From Chloroflexota bacterium (GTDB lineage Bacteria; Chloroflexota; Anaerolineae; UBA2200), in assembly GCA_014360755.1 (NCBI GenBank), contig JACIWX010000002.1:418800-482799 (forward strand): a DNA stretch of 64,000 nt, read 5' to 3'. Made by a program: the position numbers and the translations under genes. The notes below the pieces were generated by a model that did no database searches, was not told the origin of the DNA, and saw nothing but the letters and a program-made list of their open reading frames with translations. The stretch's first letter is position 1. Each line of letters begins with the position of its first letter. This document shows positions 55,199 to 63,536 of the stretch, piece after piece.

Positions 55199-57042
55199 TG
55201 CTTTATTCCTTGTCAGCGGGAGAGGTCTCGCAGTGCTTGACAGATGAAGAAATTTGCGCAGCGTATCTAGCCGACCCAATACGGGTTCAGAGGCACGGCA
55301 TACCTTGGGCTGCCTGTGATGTTGAGGCTGTTTTGAAAGTTTTGCGCCGCAACAAGGTGCCCTTGGTAACCATGCTGGGCGAGGGGGAGGGGTCGGCTTT
55401 GGTACAGGATCCGCTGTTCCAGGCTGCTCGCCTAGAAGAAGCGAATACATTGGCAGAGTTGCGTGCAGAATACCAATTAGTGAAAGAAGCATTGGCGTCC
55501 ATAGGCATTTGCGATGTGATGATCAAATCAGTGGGCTTGGCGCCATCTTTTCCCTACAAAAGCGATAACCTTGACCTGCTTTACCAACCTGAAGATGAAG
55601 AAGCGGTGAGAGCGGCGTTGGTTCGGATGGGCTATGTGGAACTGAAGAATGTGGAGGAACCGCACAAATACCTTTTCCGCAAGTTCCGTGCCGGCCGTTC
55701 GGTTTCTGCCATCCATGTGCATACGCATGTGGGATGGATGGTATCCTTCCTGGATGAGGAAGCACTGTGGCAGCGTTGCTACACCGCTCAGGATGATCCC
55801 CTAGTCACGGTTCCGGCTAGTGAAGATGCGTTGCTTATCGCGCTGGCTCATTGCTTTTATGAAGACAAACGGATCAGCCTATTGGATGTGCTCAAATGCG
55901 TGCATTGCCTGAGGAAAGGCGTAGATTGGACTGAGGTATACCGCGTGGCTACCTGGCGCGGCTGGCGCGATGGATTGAATGTCGCCCTCTTGCTATATGC
56001 CTATCAGGAGCACGTGTTATATGACGAAACCACAGTGCCGTTGCCGATATTGCAGCAGGCATGGCATGAGCTTCCATCCTGGATACGGATGTTCTTGGAG
56101 CGCTACCTGGGGGCAGCGGCAATACATGCTCTGTGCGATGGAAAGCAAAATATACCGGCTGGTCTAATACAGATGCCACTGCGTATCCCGTTTTGGTTCA
56201 GCAAAGTTCTTTTCTATGCCAAATTGGTGCGCGACCCTACGCGCAGTGTGGGACGCAAGTTCAAAGATCTAGCGCTACATACTGGCTACGGCACCAAACT
56301 GCGCTTGCACATTCGTAGCCAACCATCCATGCTGATTACGTTCAGCGGTGTGGATGGCAGTGGCAAAACGACGCAAGCCAAGGCATTGCAATCCGCTTTC
56401 GCCACGTGCCATATTCAGGCGAACTACGTATGGAATCGTGGGGGATCGGCTTCTTGGTTGCGCTTCTTTACAAAGTGGGGGAAAAAACAGGCGCAGGAAG
56501 CACAGGAAAGGAGCACCACCTCCACGGAAGCCAAAGTACGCAGCCGGCAGCAAAGATTCCGGTCTCTATGGTTGCGGTGGGGATGGGCTTGGCTTACGAC
56601 GGTTGAGTTGCTGGTTCGTTATACAAGGCGCGTTGCCTTGCCTTTGCTGTTGGGGCGGGTGGTGGTCTGCGATCGTTATGTGTATGATACCCTTGCTGAT
56701 TGGGCAGCGTACTTCAATGACCCTGCGATTGAGCAGCGCTGGGCAGCCAGGGTACTGCGCCTACTCAGTCCACGTCCGCACCTAGCCTATTGGCTGGATG
56801 TATCTCCAACGGACGCACGGACACGGTCAGCAGATGCACTGCCGGAGGATTTCCTATCGGCTCAGTGTGCTTTTTACCGGCGGCTGGTTCTGCTCTATGG
56901 GCTGCGCAGGCAGGAAGTTTCACAGCGGACGTGGCCTGAGGTTAGCGATGGCATTGTGTATGAGGTGCTGAGCAAGTATTTTACAAGATATCGCACCTTG
57001 ATCAACTTTTTGTTCCTTAAGAACCCTGGGCAATGGAGATAG
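55198..57042 (+). CDS. Nucleotidyltransferase-like and thymidylate-kinase-like fusion
   Basis: A 614-residue two-domain protein. Residues 1 to about 330 resemble the uncharacterised nucleotidyltransferase family (NTP_transf_5-like) found in polysaccharide and peptide loci: IKSVGLAP, then KSDNLDLL (121-128) in the place of the KG and D-x-D metal motif, and a helical remainder with LLIALAHCFY. Residues from about 375 are a P-loop kinase of thymidylate-kinase type: G384VDGSGKTT, VVVCDRYVYDTLADW and the lid region further on. The first domain has a relaxed metal motif, so its activity is uncertain. The fusion could phosphorylate or nucleotidylate a sugar or polyprenol; this is only a guess. It begins inside the previous stop (TAATG). 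Confidence 0.8.
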   Translation: MLYSLSAGEVSQCLTDEEICAAYLADPIRVQRHGIPWAACDVEAVLKVLRRNKVPLVTMLGEGEGSALVQDPLFQAARLEEANTLAELRAEYQLVKEALASIGICDVMIKSVGLAPSFPYKSDNLDLLYQPEDEEAVRAALVRMGYVELKNVEEPHKYLFRKFRAGRSVSAIHVHTHVGWMVSFLDEEALWQRCYTAQDDPLVTVPASEDALLIALAHCFYEDKRISLLDVLKCVHCLRKGVDWTEVYRVATWRGWRDGLNVALLLYAYQEHVLYDETTVPLPILQQAWHELPSWIRMFLERYLGAAAIHALCDGKQNIPAGLIQMPLRIPFWFSKVLFYAKLVRDPTRSVGRKFKDLALHTGYGTKLRLHIRSQPSMLITFSGVDGSGKTTQAKALQSAFATCHIQANYVWNRGGSASWLRFFTKWGKKQAQEAQERSTTSTEAKVRSRQQRFRSLWLRWGWAWLTTVELLVRYTRRVALPLLLGRVVVCDRYVYDTLADWAAYFNDPAIEQRWAARVLRLLSPRPHLAYWLDVSPTDARTRSADALPEDFLSAQCAFYRRLVLLYGLRRQEVSQRTWPEVSDGIVYEVLSKYFTRYRTLINFLFLKNPGQWR

Positions 57043-57045
57043 GGT

Positions 57046-57978
57046 ATGGGGCGGCGTGTGCTTGTCGTTACGAATATGTACCCCGATGAGGAGAATCCTG
57101 ACTTTGGTACGTTCGTACACGAACAGGTGGTGGGATTACGCGCACGGGGGTTGAAGGTGGATGTTCTGGTTGTAGGGGGCAAGAGGCGTAAGTTGAGCTA
57201 TGTAGAAGGGCTGCGCCGTTTTCGGCGCCGCTTGCATGAACGTCGCTACGATTTGATCCATGCCCATTATGTTTTCTCAGGCATAATCGCGCGTCTGCAA
57301 CGTCGTTACCCCCTAGTCGTGAGTTTTCATGGAGCAGCCGAAATGGTTGGCTGGGTTGGGTTGCTTTGCAAAATGCTGGCGCCACTAGCCGATGCGGTTA
57401 CTGTCACATCCGAGCAGCATAAGGTACAGTTGGGTCGAGAGGATGCGTACGTGATTCCATGTGGCGTGGATTTGGACCTTTTTGTCCCTATGCCCAAAGA
57501 AGAAGCCAGACAACGGTTGGGCTTGCCTCAGGATAAGAAACTCGTGCTTTTTGCAGGCATTGTGCGTCCAGAAAAACGGTTGGATATTATTCAGGCAGCC
57601 GTAGAGACGCTGCGTCGTGAGGATGACCAGGTGGATTTGGTCATCGCTACTGGCCAGCCCCACGAACGCATACCGTTGTACATGAACGCCTGCGATGTGT
57701 TGGCGTTGGCTTCTGACTACGAAGGGTCGCCGGTGGTGGTCAAAGAGGCGATGGCATGTAACTTGCCTATTGTGTCTGTGGATGTAGGCGATGTTGCGCA
57801 GGTCATTGGCGGGACGGAGGGCTGTTACATTTGCCAGCGTCACCCAGCGGATATGGCGCAGAAGCTCCGCTGGGCGCTAGATCGAGGACAACGGACTAAT
57901 GGCCGACAGGCAATCCAGCGCTTGGGGTTGGAAACCACCCTGGATCGCTTATTACAAGTCTACGAGAGGTTGTGGTGA
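57046..57978 (+). CDS. Family 4 glycosyltransferase
   Basis: A 310-residue GT-B enzyme, short for the family. VVTNMYPDEENPDFGTFVHEQV is the usual start of this group. DLIHAHYVFSG and VVSFHGAAEMVGW follow. The second domain has VLFAGIVRPEKRLDII, ASDY-EGSPVVVK-E with the Ex7E pair, and AMACNLPIVSVDVGDV. The stop overlaps the Alg14-like gene start. It probably adds one sugar in the cytosol. Confidence 0.85.
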   Translation: MGRRVLVVTNMYPDEENPDFGTFVHEQVVGLRARGLKVDVLVVGGKRRKLSYVEGLRRFRRRLHERRYDLIHAHYVFSGIIARLQRRYPLVVSFHGAAEMVGWVGLLCKMLAPLADAVTVTSEQHKVQLGREDAYVIPCGVDLDLFVPMPKEEARQRLGLPQDKKLVLFAGIVRPEKRLDIIQAAVETLRREDDQVDLVIATGQPHERIPLYMNACDVLALASDYEGSPVVVKEAMACNLPIVSVDVGDVAQVIGGTEGCYICQRHPADMAQKLRWALDRGQRTNGRQAIQRLGLETTLDRLLQVYERLW

Positions 57979-58451
57979 AGCTGTTGATTGTACTGGGTTC
58001 AGGCGGGCATACTACCGAAATGCTCCGGCTGGTGGATTTGTTGGGTCCTAGGTATGAATACTCTTATCTCGTCGCTGTAGATGATGCATTGTCGGTGCAG
58101 AAAATTAAGGTGCCAGGGCCAGTGTATCGCGTGATGCGCCCGCGCTGGAAGAGAAGCGGCTTACTCGAGGTAGTGATGCGTACGTTGGTGTCTGCGATGC
58201 AAGCCTTGGTGGCTCTGGTGCGCACAACCCCGCGGGCGATCATCAGCACGGGGCCGGGCCCAGCCGTGCCCGCCTCTCTATTGGCGAAATTGCTGGGTAT
58301 CAAGGTGATTTACATTGAGACAGGATCGCGCGTGTTCGAGTTATCTACTAGTGGGCGCATTCTGTATCGCTTTGCCGACCTGTTTTTCGTGCAGTGGCCG
58401 GAATTGCAGCGTAAGTACCCCCGAGCCATTTATGCAGGGCGTCTATGCTGA
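57975..58451 (+). CDS. Alg14/PssD-like membrane-anchoring glycosyltransferase subunit
   Basis: A 158-residue protein. LIVLGSGGHTTEMLRLVDLL is the conserved N-terminal loop of Alg14 and PssD/EpsE proteins, and PRAIISTGPGPAVPASLLAKLLGIKVIYIETGSR is the core. It would bind the membrane and the acceptor while the Alg13-like partner downstream supplies the donor site. GTG 57975 overlaps the previous stop (GTGA). The normal family length is about 150-170 residues, so it is complete. Confidence 0.85.
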   Translation: MKLLIVLGSGGHTTEMLRLVDLLGPRYEYSYLVAVDDALSVQKIKVPGPVYRVMRPRWKRSGLLEVVMRTLVSAMQALVALVRTTPRAIISTGPGPAVPASLLAKLLGIKVIYIETGSRVFELSTSGRILYRFADLFFVQWPELQRKYPRAIYAGRLC

Positions 58452-58524
58452 CTGAGGATGGCATAAGCCGAAATGGGTTGGGCAGAAAGAGGCCATCTGC
58501 TAATTCTGGCTGAAGAGGAGAACC

Positions 58525-58974
58525 ATGATCTTTGTCACAGTTGGTTCGACAGATTTTGACGCGCTGATAGAGAAGATGGACTATCTGGCGCCATCCCTCG
58601 ATGAGCCAATCATTATGCAGATTGGCTTGGGAAGTTACAAGCCAAAGCATGGCAATTTTTTCGCTTTTGCTCCCTCTCTTGATGAGTACTATGAGCAAGC
58701 AGATCTGGTGATTGCTCACGGAGGGCTGGGTACAATCGTCGAGGCATTGGAACGAGGCAAAAAACTGATTTGTGTGGTCAATCCAACTACGTATGATCAG
58801 CATCAAGAGCACCTCCTGCGTGTCTTTGCCGCGCAGAATTACCTCTTGTGGTGTAAGGATTTGGAACATTTGGAGGAAGCCATTCAACAAGCCAAGATGA
58901 CCCAGTTCACGCCTTATCAACCTCCAGAATGCCACATCCACGAGGTGATCACGGAGTATTTGAATAAAATCTGA
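58525..58974 (+). CDS. Alg13/PssE-like catalytic glycosyltransferase subunit
   Basis: A 149-residue protein. MIFVTVGSTDFDALIEKMD is the typical N-terminus, and ADLVIAHGGLGTIVEALERGKKLICVVNP with the HGG-x-GT donor-binding loop is diagnostic of the family-28 C-terminal domain. YDQHQEHLLRVFAA follows. With the upstream Alg14-like protein it should form a heterodimeric transferase, as PssD/PssE and Cps14F/G do. A GAGGAG site sits five bases before the ATG. The gap of 73 bases between the two genes holds no gene. Confidence 0.88.
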   Translation: MIFVTVGSTDFDALIEKMDYLAPSLDEPIIMQIGLGSYKPKHGNFFAFAPSLDEYYEQADLVIAHGGLGTIVEALERGKKLICVVNPTTYDQHQEHLLRVFAAQNYLLWCKDLEHLEEAIQQAKMTQFTPYQPPECHIHEVITEYLNKI

Positions 58975-59127
58975 CAAACTATGCACTGCAGCGTCTGTGA
59001 AGATTTTAAGGAAAGGGATAGGACTTGGAAGGTTGCAAAACTGTAAGTCGTTGTGAGGGCTATTTTCATCTATCATTCATTGTAATATGATAATCTTACC
59101 AATGGATTCAATACGTGAGGTAAACGG
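58975..59127 (+). promoter_or_regulatory. AT-rich gap that may hold a promoter
   Basis: The second-longest gap in the window. The stretch 59061-59100 is markedly AT-rich with TATGAT at 59086 and GATAAT at 59089, but no convincing -35 box at the right distance. A promoter for the amino-sugar genes at 59128 and 60189 is possible but not supported strongly. Confidence 0.25.
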
Positions 59128-60198
59128 ATGATTTCATTATCGGTGCCGTTGTTGGAGGCGGAGGAGAAACAGGCTGTTTTAGAGGTCTTGGAATCCCGCC
59201 AACTCGCCCAGGGAGAAAAGGTGAGGGCATTTGAAGAAGCGTTTGCTGCGTTCTGTGGCACAAAGCATGCCATCGCTACCTCTTCTGGGACGACAGCCTT
59301 GCAGACTGCTATCCTTGCCCATGGCATAGGTCCAGGCGATGAGGTGATTACTACGCCGTTTACTTTCATTGCCTCAGCCAATGCGATCCTCTTTGCTGGC
59401 GCGAAGCCGGTATTTGTAGATATTGATGAACGCACTTATAATATAGATGCAAGCCGTATTGAGGAAGCCCTGACCCCGCGCACCAAAGCGATCCTCCCTG
59501 TCCACCTCTTTGGCCACCCCTGCGATATGGAAGCCATCATGGATATCGCCATACGGCATGGCCTGGTGGTTATCGAGGATGCCTGTCAGGCGCATGGGGC
59601 CATGGTGAAGGGACGGAAAGTGGGCAGCTTTGGCACGGGATGTTTCTCTTTTTATCCCACGAAGAACATCACTACCGCCGAAGGTGGTATGATCACTACG
59701 GACAGTGATGAGATCGCGGATCGGGCGCGGCTCATTCGCAATCACGGGCAGCGAGAGCGGTACTATCACGAGATGATTGGCTACAATTTCCGCATGACAG
59801 AAATCCAGGCAGCCATTGGGTTGGTGCAATTGAACAAATTGGAGCGGTTTATTGCCATGCGCAGAGCGAATGCAGCGTATTTGACCCAGAAATTGAAAGG
59901 GGTCATCACTCCTTTGGAGGTTCCTGGGTGTCGGCATGTCTATCACCAGTATACGATCCGTGTGCCCAATAGCCGTGACCAACTGGCGAACTACCTGCGA
60001 GAGCGGGGTATTGCCACGGGTGTTTACTATCCACTGCCTGTGCATAAACAGCGCGCATATCAATGCCTGGGTTATGCCGACCATTTGCCGGTAGCGGAAG
60101 CAGTGAGCCGTGAAGTCCTGGCTTTGCCTGTGCACCCTGCCTTAACCCGTGAAGATCTGGATCGCATTATCGAGGGAGTGAATAGCCTATGGTCTTGA
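59128..60198 (+). CDS. DegT/DnrJ/EryC1-type sugar aminotransferase
   Basis: A 356-residue PLP enzyme that would transfer an amino group from glutamate to a keto-sugar nucleotide. SLPLL-type start (LSVPLLEAEEKQAVLEVL), ATSSGTTALQTAI for phosphate binding, VIEDACQAHGA for the Asp that pairs with the pyridine nitrogen, and FSFYPTK179NITTAEGGMI with the PLP lysine. RNHGQRERYYHEMIGYNFRMTEIQAA is typical of WbpE- and VioA-like members. It overlaps the oxidoreductase gene by ten bases, which suggests the two act in sequence on one sugar. Confidence 0.9.
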   Translation: MISLSVPLLEAEEKQAVLEVLESRQLAQGEKVRAFEEAFAAFCGTKHAIATSSGTTALQTAILAHGIGPGDEVITTPFTFIASANAILFAGAKPVFVDIDERTYNIDASRIEEALTPRTKAILPVHLFGHPCDMEAIMDIAIRHGLVVIEDACQAHGAMVKGRKVGSFGTGCFSFYPTKNITTAEGGMITTDSDEIADRARLIRNHGQRERYYHEMIGYNFRMTEIQAAIGLVQLNKLERFIAMRRANAAYLTQKLKGVITPLEVPGCRHVYHQYTIRVPNSRDQLANYLRERGIATGVYYPLPVHKQRAYQCLGYADHLPVAEAVSREVLALPVHPALTREDLDRIIEGVNSLWS

Positions 60199-61181
60199 AA
60201 GCAGCGGTAATTGGTGTGGGCATGATGGGGCGCAATCACGCGCGTGTCTACGCCCAGATGGAGCATGCTACTCTCGTGGCAGCAGCAGACCTGGATACAG
60301 CAGCTCTCGAACCCATTGCGCGCACCTATAAGATTAACGTTTACACGGATTATATTCAGATGTTGGAGGCAGAGAAGCCTGACTTGGTCTCCATCGCTGT
60401 GCCCACGCGCCTGCATCGTGAAGTTGCCCTCGCCGTGATGCAACGAGGCATCCATGTTTTTCTGGAGAAGCCGATTTCTGCCAGCGTCGAGGAAGGGCAG
60501 GAGATTGTAGATTGTGCTAAGAAAGAAGGGGTCAAACTCGCGGTTGGACACATCGAGCGCTTTAACCCTGCTATTATCGAATTGAAGCGATTATTGGATG
60601 CTGGGCAATTGGGGCGTATTTTCCAGATCCATGCACGGCGGGTAGGGCCATTTCCGCCCCGGGTAGAAGATGTAGGTGTAGTGATTGATTTGGCAACCCA
60701 TGAATTGAACCTGCTGGAATACCTCACCGGTTCGCAAGTGGAGAGCGTCTATGCCGAAATTGAACGCGAAATCCATGCCACACACGAGGATTTGCTCACT
60801 GGAATCCTAAAGTTTAAGGACGGTACAGTAGGCATTCTAGACATCAACTGGTTGACGCCTACAAAAATTCGAGAGCTCTCTCTGATTGGCGAGCGAGGCA
60901 TGTTCTCGGTGAACTATTTGACACAAGACCTCTACTTCTATGAGAACGATTACCTCAACGGCCATTGGGAAGGATTAGCGATCATGGGCGTAAGCGAGGG
61001 ACGGCGAATACGTCATAATATTAAACGCAAGGAGCCGCTTGTTGCGGAGCTGGAATCTTTTGTCCAGGCAGTGGCTGATGATACAGAACCGCAAATTGGC
61101 GGAGAAGAGGCTTTGCGCGCTGTGCTCCTGGCACAGCGGCTTTTGGAATCAGGCCGGAAACGTGAGGTGGTGTGGGTCTAA
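60189..61181 (+). CDS. Gfo/Idh/MocA-family sugar oxidoreductase
   Basis: A 330-residue NAD(P)-dependent enzyme. VIGVGMMGRNHARVYAQ is the Rossmann loop, VFLE93KPIS carries the conserved EKP motif and GHIERFNPAI the strand before the active site. HELNLLEYLTG and GTVGILDINW lie in the second domain. With the DegT aminotransferase just before, the pair resembles WbpB/WbpE, which oxidise C3 of a UDP-sugar acid and then aminate it. The 6-dehydrogenase for that pathway is not in this window. Confidence 0.88.
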   Translation: MVLKAAVIGVGMMGRNHARVYAQMEHATLVAAADLDTAALEPIARTYKINVYTDYIQMLEAEKPDLVSIAVPTRLHREVALAVMQRGIHVFLEKPISASVEEGQEIVDCAKKEGVKLAVGHIERFNPAIIELKRLLDAGQLGRIFQIHARRVGPFPPRVEDVGVVIDLATHELNLLEYLTGSQVESVYAEIEREIHATHEDLLTGILKFKDGTVGILDINWLTPTKIRELSLIGERGMFSVNYLTQDLYFYENDYLNGHWEGLAIMGVSEGRRIRHNIKRKEPLVAELESFVQAVADDTEPQIGGEEALRAVLLAQRLLESGRKREVVWV

Positions 61182-61193
61182 GTGGAATGGGAC

Positions 61194-61217
61194 AAGGCGT
61201 ATCTCGCCTTACTTTTT
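61194..61217 (+). terminator. Possible weak Rho-independent terminator
   Basis: A six-base stem AAGGCG / CGCCTT with a five-base loop (TATCT), followed by AC and five T residues. It lies just after the oxidoreductase stop and before the secreted GH-like gene. The stem is short, so termination would be partial. It is a sensible boundary between the biosynthesis block and the surface-protein block. Confidence 0.4.
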
Positions 61218-61269
61218 GGCGTCATAAAAATATAACACTAGATCTTGAAAGATTGGGTGGAAAAAGGAC

Positions 61270-63453
61270 ATGAAACGATATCTTTTGATAGCAACAGGGC
61301 TATTGTTGGGGTTGCTCGCCCTTACTATATTGGCGACCAATGTGCTGGCGCGGCTGCCTGCTAACCAGAGTGCTTCTAAAGGCATCTACGTTCAGTTCGA
61401 TAAAGGGATCGAAGGCATTATCACCCGTGACAACGGGTTCCCAGTCGCCGGCGGCCATCACCGCTGGCTATGGCTGGAACTGGAGCCGGATTATGACAAT
61501 GATTATCGCTTTAACCAAGAGATTGGGACTTTTGTCTTGCAGGAAGTGGCGCGAGGCAAGAAAGCAGCCATTGGCGTCGAAACCTTTGTGGCGCCCACGT
61601 CGCAGTATGCTAAGAGAGTTGGACCGCCCGATGGGACTATTGCTATTCCTGAATGGTTACGATCCTCCCCAGGGGTCATCGAGTTGAGCCACCCTGTTAC
61701 TGGCACATGGTACGTGCTCAACTTCCTCAATGCTACCTACAAAGCCAAATATGCCGAATTCATCTATGCTTTGGCGGATTGGCTGGCTGCTAATCCGAAT
61801 GTCGCTGCTAATGTCGGCTGGATTGAGATGGGAGTAGGTTTGGAATCCGAGACCCAGCCAGTGGATATATATAAGGCATCGCAGGCGGAAATTACAGACT
61901 ACTACTTGAACCGTGCCCCGGGCGGTGAGAATCCGCCTGGATGGACAAGCAACGATTGGACACGCTTTGTCAATTGGTGTACGGATCTCTATTGCGATGC
62001 CTTCCGCGTGCGCAATCCAAGCCTCTCTTCCATTCCCATTTTCCTCAACTGCGCCCCGGAATTCAAAGGTAAGGATAACCGGAGCAACCGCCAGGCATTC
62101 ACCACCTATGCTGCCACGAAAGGCATTGGGCTAAAGAATAATGGATTGCAGGCGGACCGTGCACCGGCCAGCCTTTATGACCCATTGATTAAATGGGGCT
62201 CCGTTGTTGCAACGACCACAGTTCCGATTGCTTGGGAAACGTATTCGGTATGGCTTACCGATATGACGACACTGTATTGGGGCGTCCTTTGTGCATTGGA
62301 CAAGCATCCCGATGTGCTAGAACCCACTCGCGATTTGATGGTGGATGGCAGCTATAACCCCAAGCCGGACTATGTTGCGATCTGGAGGTGGGCAGAACCG
62401 TACTTGGGCGTTACGCCTAGCACCACGCCGGGCATTTGGTGTGCGTTGCGAGAGACTGAAACAGGCGGAGAGCCAGGCAACTTTTTCTTTTGGTTGTTCC
62501 AGAATGACAGTTTGCCTGGAGGGAGGACTGTTGCTCTGAAGCCGGGGGTGAATTCTGGTGATGCCTGGATCCTCGTCACAGGCAAGGAGGGGCGCTATAC
62601 CCGCCGCACTGACCGAGCAACGGGCAATCCTTACATGCACTTTCAAGTTTTGAACCACCCTTCTTCTCCGTACTACGGGAATCCTAATCGTTATGTTTTT
62701 ACCGTTACCGTAACGTATCTTGACAAGGGCACCGACTCATGGAAGTTGACCTATGATTCGTTTAGTGGCCCGAAGGACGCAGGTACGGTGCAAAAGACCA
62801 ACACCAATACATGGAGGAAAGCAACCTTTGTCTTGACCGATGCTCGCTTCGGCAATGGTTATACAGATAATGGCATGGGAGGCGGCAATGGCAGTCCTGC
62901 TTCAGATCTCACGATAGACTGCCTGGATAGCGGTGATGAATATATCCATATGGTGGAGATCAAACGAATCGATAGCGGCACTACACCGTCGCCCACACCG
63001 ACTACCGTACCTTGTACCATCCGAGGACGTGTTACTCTGCAAGGGCGTCCAACTCCTCCACACGCACGCTGGGTGACGCCCTTGACGGTAACAGTGGGCA
63101 GCACGGACTATGCGGCTACTACCGATACATCCGGATATTTTACTGTAACGGTGTCAAGCCCTGGTACCTACGATATTCGCGTAAAGAACATGCACACTTT
63201 GCGTAACGTAAAAAGAGAGGTAACGCTTATAGCAGGTCAGAACGAGATAAACTTTGGCACACTCCTGGAAGGTGATGCGAACAATGACAATGTGGTTGAT
63301 AAGTATGATAAACTTATACTCTGGCTCACCTATAGGAGTACTTCCGATCTACGCGCGGATTTCAACGAGGATGGGATTGTGGATAAATACGATTATTACT
63401 TGCTGTGGCAAAATTATAGAAAATCTGGGGACATTGAAGTAAGCTCTCCATAG
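61270..63453 (+). CDS. Secreted glycoside-hydrolase-like protein with dockerin
   Basis: A 727-residue secreted protein. A signal sequence (about residues 1-28) precedes a long domain that looks like a TIM-barrel hydrolase: GIYVQFDKGIEGII and HRWLWLELEPDY at the start, WIE186MGVGLESE and PIAWE323TYSVW in the strand-4 and strand-7 positions where clan GH-A enzymes keep the acid/base and nucleophile. I do not recognise a numbered GH family. A beta-sandwich (about 430-565) follows, a short TPSPTPT linker, a second beta-sandwich and a dockerin from residue 668 with two calcium loops. It parallels the end of the giant protein at 34951, and should be recruited to a cohesin such as that at 63537. Confidence 0.75.
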   Translation: MKRYLLIATGLLLGLLALTILATNVLARLPANQSASKGIYVQFDKGIEGIITRDNGFPVAGGHHRWLWLELEPDYDNDYRFNQEIGTFVLQEVARGKKAAIGVETFVAPTSQYAKRVGPPDGTIAIPEWLRSSPGVIELSHPVTGTWYVLNFLNATYKAKYAEFIYALADWLAANPNVAANVGWIEMGVGLESETQPVDIYKASQAEITDYYLNRAPGGENPPGWTSNDWTRFVNWCTDLYCDAFRVRNPSLSSIPIFLNCAPEFKGKDNRSNRQAFTTYAATKGIGLKNNGLQADRAPASLYDPLIKWGSVVATTTVPIAWETYSVWLTDMTTLYWGVLCALDKHPDVLEPTRDLMVDGSYNPKPDYVAIWRWAEPYLGVTPSTTPGIWCALRETETGGEPGNFFFWLFQNDSLPGGRTVALKPGVNSGDAWILVTGKEGRYTRRTDRATGNPYMHFQVLNHPSSPYYGNPNRYVFTVTVTYLDKGTDSWKLTYDSFSGPKDAGTVQKTNTNTWRKATFVLTDARFGNGYTDNGMGGGNGSPASDLTIDCLDSGDEYIHMVEIKRIDSGTTPSPTPTTVPCTIRGRVTLQGRPTPPHARWVTPLTVTVGSTDYAATTDTSGYFTVTVSSPGTYDIRVKNMHTLRNVKREVTLIAGQNEINFGTLLEGDANNDNVVDKYDKLILWLTYRSTSDLRADFNEDGIVDKYDYYLLWQNYRKSGDIEVSSP
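62980..63012 (+). repeat. Short Thr/Pro linker coding repeat
   Basis: A run of about ten Thr, Pro and Ser codons (TTPSPTPTTVP) joining the beta-sandwich to the last beta-sandwich and dockerin of the GH-like protein. It is the same linker type as in the giant protein, only much shorter. Confidence 0.8.
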
Positions 63454-63536
63454 TTGGAGTGATACCCCAATGGTAATGCTAACATTATTATGGCTGCTGT
63501 GCCATGTAAACATAAGGAGTGATATAGGGAGTTGGC

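Noticed and set aside
58452..58524. GATGGC/GCCATC inverted repeat between the Alg14- and Alg13-like genes
   Set aside because: The loop would be about 28 bases and no T-run follows, so a terminator is not supported.
58348..59076. Long open frame on the - strand (about 240 codons)
   Set aside because: Antisense to the Alg14/Alg13-like genes, with no ribosome site or recognisable fold; an artefact of codon bias.
59374..60135. Long open frame on the - strand (about 250 codons)
   Set aside because: It lies wholly inside the aminotransferase gene, has no family motifs, and the + strand protein keeps every active-site residue.
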